Shown piece after piece: positions 32,010 to 40,384 of a stretch of 64,000 nucleotides of DNA; position 1 is the first letter of the stretch; each line of letters starts with the position of its first letter. Position numbers and translations under genes: made by a program. This stretch comes from Streptomyces halobius (lineage in GTDB: Bacteria; Actinomycetota; Actinomycetes; Streptomycetales; Streptomycetaceae). The notes below the pieces were generated by a model, which had not been told where the DNA came from, searched no databases, and saw nothing but the letters and a program-made list of their open reading frames with translations. The DNA lies in assembly GCF_023277745.1 (NCBI RefSeq), contig NZ_CP086322.1:1674001-1738000 (forward strand). The letters are read 5' to 3'.

Positions 32010-32354
32010 GGGGAGGAAGAGGCAGCGGCGGCGCGAAGGCCGTGGGGTGGCGACGCCGAATGTGACGGGTGTGCCGGCGTGCGATGTGCCGACGAGCCAG
32101 TGCGCGGGGTACGCGGCTCGCCGCTCGCGGGAGGGGGCGATATGCCCAAAGCCGTCGGCTGGGAGCGGAGCTCGGGCTGCGGGCTGCCGGTTGGAGGCGA
32201 GCCCGTGCTGCAGACTGACGGGCATTACCGAGGGGCGGGGAGGGGAAGGGGGAGGGCCCCATCCCACTGGCCGGCATCGGGGATTCACACTCCCGCCCCG
32301 GTTCTCCGAGCCCCCAGCCACACCCCTTCCGTCCCTTCCCTCTCTCCCACCGCC
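32010..32354. other. Non-coding stretch between deoR and the HIP cluster
   Basis: 345 bases lying between two convergent genes. It is C/T-rich near the end (runs of CCCTTCC and CTCTCCC around 32320-32350). I see no gene, no perfect hairpin and no known motif; the open frames here are shadows. Confidence 0.5.
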
Positions 32355-33374
32355 TCACCGTGCCCCGTACACCGGCTGTGGTGTCTCGGCATCGGCGAGA
32401 AGTCGGCGGGCCGCACGGCCGGCCTCGGCCGGGGTCCAGCGGGCGCCCTTGTCGAGGGACGGCCCCGGGCGCCAGCCCTCCATGACGGTGATCCGGCCAC
32501 CCTCCGCCTCGAATACCCGGCCCGTGACGCCCTCGGAGGCGGCGGAGCCCAGCCACACCACCAGCGGCGAGATGTTCTCGGGGGCCATCGCGTCAAAATC
32601 CCCCTCCCCCGGGACGGCCATGGTCTCGGCGAAGGTCCGCTCGGTCATACGGGTGCGGGCGGCCGGCGCGATGGCGTTGACCTGGACGCCGTAACGGTCC
32701 AGCTCAGCCGCAGCGACCAGCGTCAGGCCGAGAACTCCGGCCTTGGCCGCGGAGTAGTTTCCTTGCCCCACACTGCCCAACAGACCTGCTCCCGAAGTGG
32801 TGTTGATGACACGGGCCTGTGGCGTACGGCCTTGCTTCGCCGCCACGCGCCAATGCGCCGCGGCGTGCTTGAGGGGGAGGAAATGCCCCTTGACGTGGAC
32901 GCGTAGCATCGCGTCCCACTCGTCCTCGTCCAGGTTGACGAGCATCCGGTCCCGTAGAAAGCCCGCGTTGTTGACGAGCGTGTCCAGGCGTCCGTATGTG
33001 TCGAGGGCGGTGGAGACGAGGGAGGCAGCCCCCTGAGGCGTGGCGATATCCCCGCCGTGTGCGACGGCTTCGCCGCCCGCGGCGCGGATCTCGGCGACGA
33101 CCTGTTCGGCGGGGCAGCTGTCGTTGCCGGAGGCACCCGCATCTTCCGAACCACCCCGGCCACCGCAGCCACCTGAACCACCCCGGCCACCTGAACCTCC
33201 CGTGCCTCCCAAGCCATCCGAACAACCCACGTCACTTGAGCCGTCCAGCCTCACGTCGAGGTCGTTCACCACCACCCGGGCGCCCTCGGCGGCGAAGGCG
33301 AGGGCGTGCGCACGTCCCAGGCCACGCCCCGCGCCGGTGACGATGACGACACGCCCATCGCAGATTCGAGTCAT
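32355..33374 (-). CDS. Short-chain dehydrogenase of the HIP cluster (Rv3548c-like)
   Basis: 339 residues from ATG 33374. SDR features: VVIVTGAGRGLGRAHALAFAAEGA (in parts), VVVNDLD, LVNNAGFLRD, catalytic INTTSGAGLLGSVGQGNYSAAKAG with Ser-Tyr-Lys, and VNAIAPAARTRMT. NAD(H)-dependent oxidation or reduction of a CoA-bound ring intermediate is likely from the cluster. Residues ~44-86 are an unusual Gly-rich insertion (units like GGSGGRGGSGGCGG) replacing the short loop that normally links NDL to PAEQVVAEI. The gene starts one base after the stop of the upstream SDR (TGAGATG), so it is translated from the same mRNA and will be affected by the TTA codon in that gene. Confidence 0.85.
   Translation of the reverse strand: MTRICDGRVVIVTGAGRGLGRAHALAFAAEGARVVVNDLDVRLDGSSDVGCSDGLGGTGGSGGRGGSGGCGGRGGSEDAGASGNDSCPAEQVVAEIRAAGGEAVAHGGDIATPQGAASLVSTALDTYGRLDTLVNNAGFLRDRMLVNLDEDEWDAMLRVHVKGHFLPLKHAAAHWRVAAKQGRTPQARVINTTSGAGLLGSVGQGNYSAAKAGVLGLTLVAAAELDRYGVQVNAIAPAARTRMTERTFAETMAVPGEGDFDAMAPENISPLVVWLGSAASEGVTGRVFEAEGGRITVMEGWRPGPSLDKGARWTPAEAGRAARRLLADAETPQPVYGAR
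33117..33245 (-). repeat. In-frame Gly-rich repeat expansion in the Rv3548c-like SDR
   Basis: The plus strand shows imperfect units of the type GAACCACCCCGGCCACC, repeated with variation. The region encodes about 43 extra residues rich in Gly/Ser/Arg, and stays in frame. Confidence 0.7.
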
Positions 33375-33375
33375 C

Positions 33376-34341
33376 TCAGCTCTCCTCGCCCGAAGTTGGG
33401 GTATCGACGGTGTCAGCAGTGTTGGTGTTGGTGGTGCTGGCGATGTTGGTAGTGGTGTCGGCGGTGTTGTCAGTATCGGTGGCAGTGACGATATGGGCTG
33501 TATTGGCAGTGGTGGCGGCACGGGCAGCATGAGCGGTATTGCCGGCATCGGCGGTTCCCGCAGCCGCCCAGGAAGCCGTCGACGCGTCGAGGAAAGTCGG
33601 CCGCTCTCCACCCCCGTGCACCAGCAGGCTCGCGCCGCTCACATACCTCGACAGGTCGGAGGCGAGAAAAGCACAGGCTTCCCCGACCTCGGCCGGTGTG
33701 GCCAGTCGGCCGAGCGGGACGGTGTTGCCGACGGCGGCGATACCGTCCTCATCTCCGTAGTGCAGGTGCGACAGCTCGGTGCGCACCATGCCGAGCGTGA
33801 GCGTGTTGACGCGGATTTTCGGGGCCCATTCGACGGCCATGGAGCGGGCCAGGTTCTCCAGGCCCGCCTTGGCAGCGCCGTACGCGGCGGTGCCGGGCGA
33901 GGCACGCGTCCCGCTGACGCTGCCGATCATGATGATTGAGCCGCCGGTTTCCTGATCCGCCATCACCTCACGAGCGGCGAGGGACGCGGTGATCGGGGAG
34001 GTCAGGTTCAACTCCACTAATTTGGCCACCTTCCGGGGAGTCGAGTCGGCCAGCAGACGGTACGGCGTGCCGCCCGCGTTGTTGACGAGCACGTCCAGAC
34101 GCCCGTACTCGTCGCGTATCCGCCGGAAGAACACACCGACCGCGTCCGCGTCGCGCAGGTCGAGTTCCATGAACCGCGCCCTGCGCCCCGCCGCCCCTGA
34201 CGGCCGGTCCGGAGGACGGCGCGCACACGCGATGACCTGCGCTCCGGCGGCCAGCAGGGTCATGGCGATCCCCGCGCCGACGCCGCGCGTACCGCCCGTG
34301 ACGACCGCGACGCGGCCCGACAGATCGATGGTGAGCGTCAT
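33376..34341 (-). CDS. Short-chain dehydrogenase of the HIP cluster (Rv3549c-like) with repeat tail and TTA codon
   Basis: 321 residues, GGGAGG before ATG 34341. SDR motifs: VAVVTGGTRGVGAGIAM, NNAGGTPYR, SIIMIGSVSGTRASPGTAAYGAAKAGLENL with Ser-Tyr-Lys, and VNTLTLGMVRTEL. Normal SDR sequence ends at about residue 254 (GGGERPTFLD); the last 67 residues are a Thr/Ala/Asn/Asp low-complexity tail (for example TADTTTNIASTTNTNTADT), encoded by repeats of GGTGTTGGT type on the plus strand. Codon 108 is TTA (plus-strand 34018-34020), so translation should require the bldA leucyl-tRNA. First gene of the minus-strand pair; a KstR2-type palindrome lies 55 bases upstream. Confidence 0.85.
   Translation of the reverse strand: MTLTIDLSGRVAVVTGGTRGVGAGIAMTLLAAGAQVIACARRPPDRPSGAAGRRARFMELDLRDADAVGVFFRRIRDEYGRLDVLVNNAGGTPYRLLADSTPRKVAKLVELNLTSPITASLAAREVMADQETGGSIIMIGSVSGTRASPGTAAYGAAKAGLENLARSMAVEWAPKIRVNTLTLGMVRTELSHLHYGDEDGIAAVGNTVPLGRLATPAEVGEACAFLASDLSRYVSGASLLVHGGGERPTFLDASTASWAAAGTADAGNTAHAARAATTANTAHIVTATDTDNTADTTTNIASTTNTNTADTVDTPTSGEES
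33379..33579 (-). repeat. C-terminal Thr/Ala/Asn low-complexity expansion in the Rv3549c-like SDR
   Basis: About 200 bases of degenerate 9-base units (GGTGTTGGT-like on the plus strand) encoding the last 67 residues; it stops exactly at the coupled junction with the next gene. Confidence 0.7.
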
Positions 34342-34395
34342 GCGACACCTCCCGCAGCGCTCCGTGCGCTGCTACCGTCTCAGTCACCAGCACCT

Positions 34396-34409
34396 AACAA
34401 ACGTTTGGT
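34396..34409. promoter_or_regulatory. KstR2-type operator between the SDR pair and echA20-ipdABC
   Basis: AACAAACGTTTGGT fits AnCAAA-CG-TTTGnT, a symmetrical variant of the KstR2 consensus AnCAAGnnCTTGnT with A/T in place of the inner G/C. It lies 55 bases from one start (34341) and 33 from the other (34442). A close relative is at 42381-42394. Confidence 0.65.
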
Positions 34410-34441
34410 GGAACGTGGAACGTAGGGGAAAGGTAGCTGAT

Positions 34442-35419
34442 GTGCCCATGGGTGTCTCCACCTCTCGCCCCGCTCCGCCCCCGGATGCCGGCGGCGCCCC
34501 GACGGATGGCGTGATCGCCCTCATCACCGTCGACTTTCCCCCGGTCAACGCCCTTCCCGTACACGGCTGGTACGACCTGGCCGAGGCCGTACGGGCAGCC
34601 GGCCGGGACCCCGGCACCCGGTGTGTGGTGCTTGCCGCGGCCGGGCGCGGCTTCAACGCCGGCGTGGACATCAAGGAGCTGCAGCGGACCAGCGGGCACA
34701 CCGCGCTGATCGGCGCCAATCGTGGCTGCTACGAGGCGTTCGCGGCGGTCTACGAGTGCGAAGTCCCGGTCGTCGCGGCGGTTCAGGGTTTCTGTCTGGG
34801 CGGCGGCATCGGGCTGGTGGGCAACGCGGACGCGATTGTGGCGAGCGACGACGCCACTTTCGGGCTGCCCGAACTGGACCGTGGCGCACTGGGCGCTGCC
34901 ACCCATCTCGCCCGGCTCGTGCCGACGCACCTCATGCGCACGCTCTACTTCACCTCGCGCACCATCACCGCCCACGAGCTCCACCGGCACGGTTCCGTAT
35001 GGGAGGTGGTACCGCGGGAGAAGGTGCTGGACACAGCGCTGGCGTTGGCGGCGGAAATCTCCGCGAAGGACGGGTACTTGATACGGCTGGCCAAGGCCGC
35101 GATCAATGGCATCGACCCGGTCGACGTACGCCGCAGCTACCGCTTCGAGCAGGGCTTCACCTTCGAGGCGAACCTCAGTGGCGTCGCCGACCGACATCGC
35201 GACACCTTCGCATCCCCATCTCCGTCTCCGTCCCCGTCCGCGCCTTCGTCCTTGCCCCCGTCCGCATCTCCGCCCCCGCCCCCGTGCGCATCTCCGTCCC
35301 CGTCCCGGTCCCCATCTCCGCCCCCGTCCGCGTCCTCGTCCCGGCCTTCGTCCCAGCCTCCGTCTCCATCCCCCTCGCCCTCCTCCCCCGCCAAGACCTC
35401 CCCGAAGGAGCCGCGTTGA
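34442..35419 (+). CDS. echA20: EchA20-like enoyl-CoA hydratase (steroid D-ring hydrolase) with Pro/Ser tail
   Basis: 325 residues from GTG 34442, nine bases after GGGGAAAGG; ATG 34448 is the alternative. Crotonase-fold features: VLAAAGRGFNAGVDIKELQ, VAAVQGFCLGGGIGLVGNADAIVASDDA (oxyanion glycines, in parts), and FGLPELDRGALGAATHLARLVP with the catalytic glutamate region. In Mycobacterium EchA20 hydrolyses ring D of the HIP-derived CoA ester; gene order (SDR, SDR, echA20, ipdA, ipdB, ipdC) is identical here. After DRHRDTF the remaining ~69 residues are a Pro/Ser-rich tail built from CCGTCT/CCCGTC hexanucleotides and absent from the normal fold. Its stop overlaps the TTG start of ipdA. Confidence 0.85.
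   Translation: MPMGVSTSRPAPPPDAGGAPTDGVIALITVDFPPVNALPVHGWYDLAEAVRAAGRDPGTRCVVLAAAGRGFNAGVDIKELQRTSGHTALIGANRGCYEAFAAVYECEVPVVAAVQGFCLGGGIGLVGNADAIVASDDATFGLPELDRGALGAATHLARLVPTHLMRTLYFTSRTITAHELHRHGSVWEVVPREKVLDTALALAAEISAKDGYLIRLAKAAINGIDPVDVRRSYRFEQGFTFEANLSGVADRHRDTFASPSPSPSPSAPSSLPPSASPPPPPCASPSPSRSPSPPPSASSSRPSSQPPSPSPSPSSPAKTSPKEPR
35210..35416 (+). repeat. Hexanucleotide-type repeat encoding the Pro/Ser tail of EchA20
   Basis: Runs of TCTCCGTCTCCGTCC-like and CCCGTCC-like 6-base units over ~205 bases encode a tail with SPSPSPSPS and PPPPP stretches. The repeat ends at the ribosome site of ipdA. Confidence 0.75.
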
Positions 35420-36291
35420 GCGACAAGACCATGACCGCTGACGAGGCCGTGGGGCGGCTGGCGAGCGGAATGACGATCGGGATCGGCGGCTGGGGCTCGC
35501 GGCGTAAGCCGATGGCGCTGATACGGGCCCTGCTGCGGTCCGAGCTGACTGACCTGACCGTGGTCGCGTGCGGAGGTCCGGACGTGGGGCTGCTGGCCGC
35601 CGCGGGCAAGATCCGGCGCCTGATCGCACCGTTCGCCACCCTCGATTCGATCCCCCTCGAACCGCATTTCCGCGCCGCCCGCCAGAACGGCACCCTGGAG
35701 ATGACGGAGCTGGATGAGGCCATGTTCATGTGGGGGCTGACCGCGGCCGGACAGCGCCTGCCGTTCATGCCGGTCCGCGCCGGTCTCGGCTCCGACGTAC
35801 TGCGGGTCAACCCGCAGCTGCGGACGGTGGCTTCGCCGTACGAGGACGGGGAGGAGCTCGTCGCCGTCCCCGCGCTGCGGCTGGACGCCGCGCTGATCCA
35901 TCTGCATCGCGCCGACGCCCGGGGCAACGGCCAGTACCTGGGCCCCGACCCGTACTTCGACGATCTGTTCTGCGAGGCCGCTGACTCCGCGTATCTGTCC
36001 TGCGAACGCATCGTGGACAGCGAGGAGTTGATGTCCGGGGGCGGGCCACAGACGATGCTCGTCAAGCGTCCGTTCGTGACCGGGGTCGTGGCGGCGCCGA
36101 ACGGTGCGCACTTCACCGCCTGCGACCCGGACTACGGCCGTGACGAGGCATTCCAGACGGCTTATGCGAGGGCGGCCGCTGATCCGGAGGGGTGGGCGGT
36201 GTTCGTCAAGCGTTTCCTCTCCGGGGATGAGCGGGAGTATCAGTCCGCGGTCGCGGCCTTTCACGGGGCGATGGGAGGGGACGGCGTATGA
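35416..36291 (+). CDS. ipdA: IpdA, alpha subunit of the ring-C-opening CoA-ester hydrolase
   Basis: 291 residues. It belongs to the class I CoA-transferase alpha family: MTADEAVGRLASGMTIGIGGWGSRRKPMALIRALL (in parts), VACGGPDVGLLAAAGKIRRLI, then PFMPVRAGLGSDVL and a VDSEELMSGGGP segment. In the HIP pathway IpdAB is a hydrolase opening the last (C) ring of COCHEA-CoA rather than a CoA-transferase. The start is TTG 35416, set by AAGGAG five bases upstream and overlapping the EchA20 stop (TTGA); ATG 35431 is too far from a site. No repeat expansion is present in this gene. Its stop overlaps ipdB (ATGA 36288). Confidence 0.88.
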   Translation: MSDKTMTADEAVGRLASGMTIGIGGWGSRRKPMALIRALLRSELTDLTVVACGGPDVGLLAAAGKIRRLIAPFATLDSIPLEPHFRAARQNGTLEMTELDEAMFMWGLTAAGQRLPFMPVRAGLGSDVLRVNPQLRTVASPYEDGEELVAVPALRLDAALIHLHRADARGNGQYLGPDPYFDDLFCEAADSAYLSCERIVDSEELMSGGGPQTMLVKRPFVTGVVAAPNGAHFTACDPDYGRDEAFQTAYARAAADPEGWAVFVKRFLSGDEREYQSAVAAFHGAMGGDGV

Positions 36292-37175
36292 GCTCCGCCT
36301 CAGCCGCCCCGGCCTCTTGGGACGACCTCCCCGGTCCCCCCGTCACCCGCGCCGAGTACTGCGTGCTGGCCTGCGCCGAGGCGTGGCGGGACGCCGGCGA
36401 GGTGCTCGCCAGTCCCATGGGCACCGTGCCCTCGATCGGTGCGCGGCTGGCCCGGCTGACCTTCTCCCCCGACCTGCTGCTCACCGACGGGGAGGCACTG
36501 CTGATCGGCGACGTGCCGGCCGTCGGTGAGCGGTCCGAGGTGACCGAGGGCTGGCTGCCGCACCGCCGGCATCTGGCGCTGGTCGCCACCGGGCGCCGGC
36601 ACGTCATGATGGGCGCGAGTCAGATCGACCGTTTCGGCAACCAGAACATCTCCTGCGTCGGCACGTGGTCACGGCCGGCCCGCCAACTGCTCGGAGTGCG
36701 TGGCGCGCCCATCAACACCTTGAACAATCCAACGAGTTACTGGATTCCTCGGCACTCTCCCAGGAGCTTCGTCGAGCGGGTCGACATGGTCTGTGGCGTC
36801 GGTTACGACCGGGCCGCGGCGGCGGGTCCGTCCGCGACCCGCTACCACCGCATCTCCGAAGTCATCAGCGACCTGGGTGTATTCGACTTCGCGACGCCCG
36901 ACCACAGGATGCGGCTGCGCTCGCTGCACCCCGGTGTGACCGTCGAGCAGGTTCGGGAAGCCACCGGGTTCGAACTGGTGGTGCCGTCGGAGGTCCCGTC
37001 GGAGATGTCGCCGGAGGCCCTGGCGAAGACGTCGTCGCAGGTCCCGACGGAGGTGTCCTCGAAGGTCCCGTCGGGGGTGCCGTACACCCGAAAGCCGACG
37101 GCGGCAGAGCTACGGCTGATCCGCGAGGTGATCGATCCCCATGGGCTGCGCGACCGCGAGGTGCGTACGCGATGA
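36288..37175 (+). CDS. ipdB: IpdB, beta subunit of the ring-C-opening hydrolase
   Basis: 295 residues, ATGA overlap with ipdA. Class I CoA-transferase beta-subunit features: TRAEYCVLACAEAWRDAGEVLASPMG (in parts), LTDGEALLIGD, MMGASQIDRFGNQNISCVG, and GAPINTLNNPTSYWIPRHS, VERVDMVCGVGYDR, VISDLGVFDF. Together with IpdA it forms the hydrolase heterotetramer. Near the C-terminus, between GFELVVP and YTRKPTAAELRLIREVIDP, about 30 residues of a Ser/Val/Pro repeat (SEVPSEMSPE, SQVPTEVSSKVPSGVP) are inserted; the 15-18 base units contain GTCCCGTCGG. The stop overlaps ipdC (ATGA 37172). Confidence 0.88.
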   Translation: MSSASAAPASWDDLPGPPVTRAEYCVLACAEAWRDAGEVLASPMGTVPSIGARLARLTFSPDLLLTDGEALLIGDVPAVGERSEVTEGWLPHRRHLALVATGRRHVMMGASQIDRFGNQNISCVGTWSRPARQLLGVRGAPINTLNNPTSYWIPRHSPRSFVERVDMVCGVGYDRAAAAGPSATRYHRISEVISDLGVFDFATPDHRMRLRSLHPGVTVEQVREATGFELVVPSEVPSEMSPEALAKTSSQVPTEVSSKVPSGVPYTRKPTAAELRLIREVIDPHGLRDREVRTR

Positions 37176-38389
37176 CGGACCGCAGCCGACGCGACAACGG
37201 TCCGAGCGGTCCAGGCGGTCCGGGTGACCAGGGCAAACCAGGCGCTCCGGGTGACCAGGGCAGACCGGGTGGTCCGGGTGGTGACCGGGCCGGACCAGGC
37301 GGCCCGGCAGCCATGCCCCCGCCACTCCCACTGCCACCCCTCCGGACCCCCCTCACCGGTCTCGTCGGCGTACGGCACCCCCTCGTGCAGACCGGCATGG
37401 GGTGGGTGGCCGGGCCACGGCTGGTCTCGGCCGCCGCGAATGCCGGGGCGCTGGGGGTCCTGGCGTCCGCCACGATGACCGTGCAGGAGCTGCGGGCGGC
37501 CGTCCGCGAGGTCCGCTCCCGTACGGACGCGCCATTCGGGGTCAATCTGCGCGCCGATGCCGGTGATGCCGGGGAACGGGTGCGGGTGATCATCGACGAG
37601 GGGGTGAAGGTGGCTTCGTTCGCGCTGGCTCCCTCTCGTGAGCTGATCGCGCGGCTCAAGGGCGCGGGTGTGGTCGTGATCCCGTCAGTCGGGGCGCGTC
37701 GGCACGCCGAAAAGGTGGCGGCCTGGGGGGCCGACGCGGTGCTCGTCCAGGGCGCCGAGGGAGGCGGGCATACCGGCGAGGTGGCGACCAGTGTGCTGTT
37801 GCCGCAGGTCGTGGACGCGGTCGGGATCCCCGTCATCGCGGCCGGCGGGTTCCGCGACGGCCGGGGGCTGGTCGCCGCGCTCGCTTTCGGTGCTTCGGGG
37901 GTGGCGATGGGGACACGATTCCTCCTCACCTCCGACAGCACCGTCCCGTACCCGGTCAAGGAGCGTTATCTGGCCGCGTCGGTCAAGGACATCACCGTCA
38001 CGACGAGGGTGGACGGGCTGCCGCACCGGATGCTGCGTACCGATCTCGTCAACTCGCTTGAGAGGAGCGGGCGTTCGGCCACGCTGCTACGGGCCGTCCG
38101 GTATGCGGTGGCCTTCCGGAAACGGTCGGGGTTGTGCTGGTCCCAGATGGTGCGCGATGGGCTCGCGATGAGGCGTGGCAGAGAGCTGACGTGGAGCCAG
38201 GTGCTGCTGGCGGCCACTACGCCGATGATGCTGCGGGCCGCGATGGTCGAGGGGCGGCCGGATCTGGGGGTGATGGCCTCCGGCCAGGTCGCCGGGCTGA
38301 TCGAGGATCTGCCGTCGTGCGCGGAGCTGGTGGACCGGATCATGACGGAGGCGCACGAGACGCTGGGGCGCCTGCGTGCGGTGCCGTAG
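37172..38389 (+). CDS. ipdC: IpdC, FMN-dependent nitronate monooxygenase-like reductase with collagen-like N-terminus
   Basis: 405 residues. After residue ~57 it is a 2-nitropropane dioxygenase-type TIM barrel: HPLVQTGMGWVAGPRLVSAAANAGALG (in parts), FGVNLRAD, VVVIPSVGARRHAEKVAAWGADAVLVQGAEGGGHTGEV (in parts) and IPVIAAGGFRDGRG, the FMN phosphate loop. In the HIP pathway IpdC reduces a ring-D CoA intermediate. Residues ~10-46 are an added Gly-X-Y segment (GPSGPGGPGDQGKPGAPGDQ type) reminiscent of collagen, coded by GGTCCGGGTGACCAGGGC-like repeats. It directly follows ipdB (ATGA overlap), last in the plus-strand operon. Confidence 0.87.
   Translation: MTDRSRRDNGPSGPGGPGDQGKPGAPGDQGRPGGPGGDRAGPGGPAAMPPPLPLPPLRTPLTGLVGVRHPLVQTGMGWVAGPRLVSAAANAGALGVLASATMTVQELRAAVREVRSRTDAPFGVNLRADAGDAGERVRVIIDEGVKVASFALAPSRELIARLKGAGVVVIPSVGARRHAEKVAAWGADAVLVQGAEGGGHTGEVATSVLLPQVVDAVGIPVIAAGGFRDGRGLVAALAFGASGVAMGTRFLLTSDSTVPYPVKERYLAASVKDITVTTRVDGLPHRMLRTDLVNSLERSGRSATLLRAVRYAVAFRKRSGLCWSQMVRDGLAMRRGRELTWSQVLLAATTPMMLRAAMVEGRPDLGVMASGQVAGLIEDLPSCAELVDRIMTEAHETLGRLRAVP
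37199..37318 (+). repeat. Collagen-like Gly-X-Y repeat at the 5' end of ipdC
   Basis: Units such as GGTGACCAGGGCAAACCAGG and GGTGACCAGGGCAGACCGG, repeated with variation, encode about 12 Gly-X-Y triplets before the enzyme core. Confidence 0.7.
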
Positions 38390-38531
38390 TACCCAGGGTT
38401 GACGTCCGTGTGGCACTCTGGGCCGATTTTCTCCCGGCGCGTGTGGGCGATAATGGGGTAGAACGTATGAGCGCGTGAGGGCAAGGCCGACCAGCCTTCA
38501 CGGACGGGGTTTCCAACGGGGGAGAGATTAC

Positions 38532-38858
38532 GTGCGGAAGATCATGGCCATCGCTGTGGCAGGGGCGGTGTGCAGCACCTCGCTGACCCTGGCCACGGCC
38601 TCGAATGCGGCCGCTGCCCAGCGGACGCCGCAGTGCGTCAAGGTGCGGAAGTACTTCGACAAGGGCGGCCAGCACCACGTACGGCTGACGAATCTGTGCG
38701 CCAAGCGCACCTCGTGCTACGTCATCGTCATACCGCACCACAAGGATCCGCGCGGCCGTCTCAAGAAAGGCGTGACGAAGGACGTCCGCTACGGGCCGGC
38801 GTCGTGGCCGCGGGCGCTGTTCGTCAAGAACACACCCTGTAAGCACCGGGGACGTTAG
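38532..38858 (+). CDS. Small secreted protein, uncharacterised
   Basis: 108 residues. GTG 38532 is preceded five bases upstream by GGGGGAGAG. Residues 1-27 are a clear Sec signal peptide (RKIMAIAVAGAVCST..., cleavage after SNAAAA). The mature ~80 residues are basic with four cysteines (QCVK, LCAK, SCYV, PCKH), suggesting two disulfides. I do not recognise the family; small secreted cysteine-containing proteins of this kind are common in Streptomyces. It interrupts the HIP gene order where Mycobacterium has fdxB and a small conserved gene, and appears to be a separate insertion. Confidence 0.7.
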   Translation: MRKIMAIAVAGAVCSTSLTLATASNAAAAQRTPQCVKVRKYFDKGGQHHVRLTNLCAKRTSCYVIVIPHHKDPRGRLKKGVTKDVRYGPASWPRALFVKNTPCKHRGR

Positions 38859-38966
38859 CCGGCCGGCTCCACAGCCGAGCTCCGCAGCCAAGGGGTCGCC
38901 TGCGGCGGGCGTCAGTGCCCCGGGCGGCAGCTGAGGTCCGGGCGGCCGAGGTGGCCGGGTTCAGCG

Positions 38967-39176
38967 GTGTTCGTCCTCGGTCCGGCCCTGGCCGTCGTCC
39001 GGCTCACGCGTGGCCACCAAGTGGGCGCCTGGACGGGCCTTTACGCGGTGGGCATCGTCCTGGCCGGTCTGGGCGGCATCCTCGCCCGGCGCGGCTCCAC
39101 CCGCCTGGCATCCGTGGCGGTAATCATCGGCTGCCCGTTGCTGGGGTTGGGAGACGCGACGGCAGGGCCGCTGTGA
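38967..39176 (+). CDS. Possible small membrane protein
   Basis: 69 codons from GTG 38967, FVLGPALAVVRLTRGHQV then a long hydrophobic hairpin (WTGLYAVGIVLAGLGGILA and LASVAVIIGCPLLGLGDA). Two transmembrane helices are credible, but no good ribosome site precedes the start, and the family is not recognised. It could also be the C-terminal remnant of a longer membrane protein, because the frame is open for some distance upstream without a start. Confidence 0.4.
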   Translation: MFVLGPALAVVRLTRGHQVGAWTGLYAVGIVLAGLGGILARRGSTRLASVAVIIGCPLLGLGDATAGPL

Positions 39177-39218
39177 GACACCCCACAGAGACCCTGACAA
39201 CCGCTCGCACCACTGCTC

Positions 39219-40376
39219 TCACAGCCGCTCGATGATCGTGACATTGGCCTGACCGCCGCCCTCGCACATGGTCTGCAGGCCGTAGCGTCCGCCGGTGCGT
39301 TCCAGTTCGTGCAGGAGCGTGGTCATCAGCTTGGCGCCGGTGGCGCCGAGGGGGTGGCCGAGGGCGATGGCGCCGCCATTGACGTTGACCTTGTCCGGGT
39401 CGGCGCCGGTCTCCTTCAGCCAGGCCAGGACCACCGATGCGAACGCCTCGTTGATCTCGATCAGGTCGATCTCGTCGAGGGTGAGGCCGCTCTTCTTGAG
39501 TGCGTGCGCGGTGGCGGGGATGGGCGCGGTGAGCATCCGGATGGGGTCCTCGCCGCGTACCGAGAGGTGGTGGATACGGGCGCGTGGAGTCAGCCCGTGT
39601 TCGCCGACCGCGCGTGCGCTGGCGAGCAGCAACGCCGAGGCGCCGTCGGAGACTTGGGAGGAGAGGGCGGCAGTCATCCGGCCCCTCTCGACCAGCGGCT
39701 TGAGGCCCGCCATCTTCTCCAGCGAGGTGTCGCGGCGCGGCCCTTCGTCCAGGGTGACGTCCCGGTACGGCACGGTTTCCCGAGCGAAGCGGCCCTCGTC
39801 CATGGCGCGGAGCGCGCGCCGGTGTGAACGGAGCGCGAACTCCTCCATGTCGCGGCGGGAGATGCCCCACTGCTCGGCGATCAGTTCGGCGCCGTAGAAC
39901 TGGTTCACCGGGCGGTCGCCGTAACGGGCGCGCCAGCCCTCACTGCCCGCGAACGGGCCGTCGGTGAGGCCGAGCGCTTCGGTGGCCTGCCGGCTGGCGA
40001 AGGCGATCGGGATCATCGACATGTTCTGGGTGCCGCCGGCGACGACGAGGTCCTGGGTGCCGGAGAGTACGCCCTGCGCCGCGAAGTGCACGGCCTGCTG
40101 CGAGGATCCGCACTGCCGGTCGACGGTGACGCCCGGCACCTCCTCGGGGAGCCCGGCCGCCAGCCAGGCCGTGCGGGCGATGTCACCGGCCTGCGGTCCT
40201 ACGGTGTCCAGGCAGCCGAGGACCACGTCCTCGACGGCGGCCGGGTCCACGTCCGTACGGTCCATCAGCGCCTTGAGGACATGCGCGCCGAGGTCGGCGG
40301 GGTGCACGGCGGCGAGCCCGCCATTGCGCCTGCCGACCGGGGTGCGTAGCGCATCGACGATATAGGCCTCGGCCAT
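39219..40376 (-). CDS. fadA6: FadA6-like acetyl-CoA C-acyltransferase
   Basis: 385 residues, ATG 40376. Thiolase active-site residues are intact: VTVDRQCGSSQQAVHFAA with the nucleophile cysteine, [35 protein letters not shown] with the histidine and MCEGGGQANVTI with the second cysteine. In the HIP pathway FadA6 performs thiolysis after ring opening. Gene order fadA6-kstR2 on the minus strand agrees with Rv3556c-Rv3557c. No repeat expansion is inside this gene, but the spacer to kstR2 consists of short repeats. The next gene upstream, kstR2, is on the same strand 138 bases away. Confidence 0.88.
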   Translation of the reverse strand: MAEAYIVDALRTPVGRRNGGLAAVHPADLGAHVLKALMDRTDVDPAAVEDVVLGCLDTVGPQAGDIARTAWLAAGLPEEVPGVTVDRQCGSSQQAVHFAAQGVLSGTQDLVVAGGTQNMSMIPIAFASRQATEALGLTDGPFAGSEGWRARYGDRPVNQFYGAELIAEQWGISRRDMEEFALRSHRRALRAMDEGRFARETVPYRDVTLDEGPRRDTSLEKMAGLKPLVERGRMTAALSSQVSDGASALLLASARAVGEHGLTPRARIHHLSVRGEDPIRMLTAPIPATAHALKKSGLTLDEIDLIEINEAFASVVLAWLKETGADPDKVNVNGGAIALGHPLGATGAKLMTTLLHELERTGGRYGLQTMCEGGGQANVTIIERL

Positions 40377-40384
40377 GGGACTGC

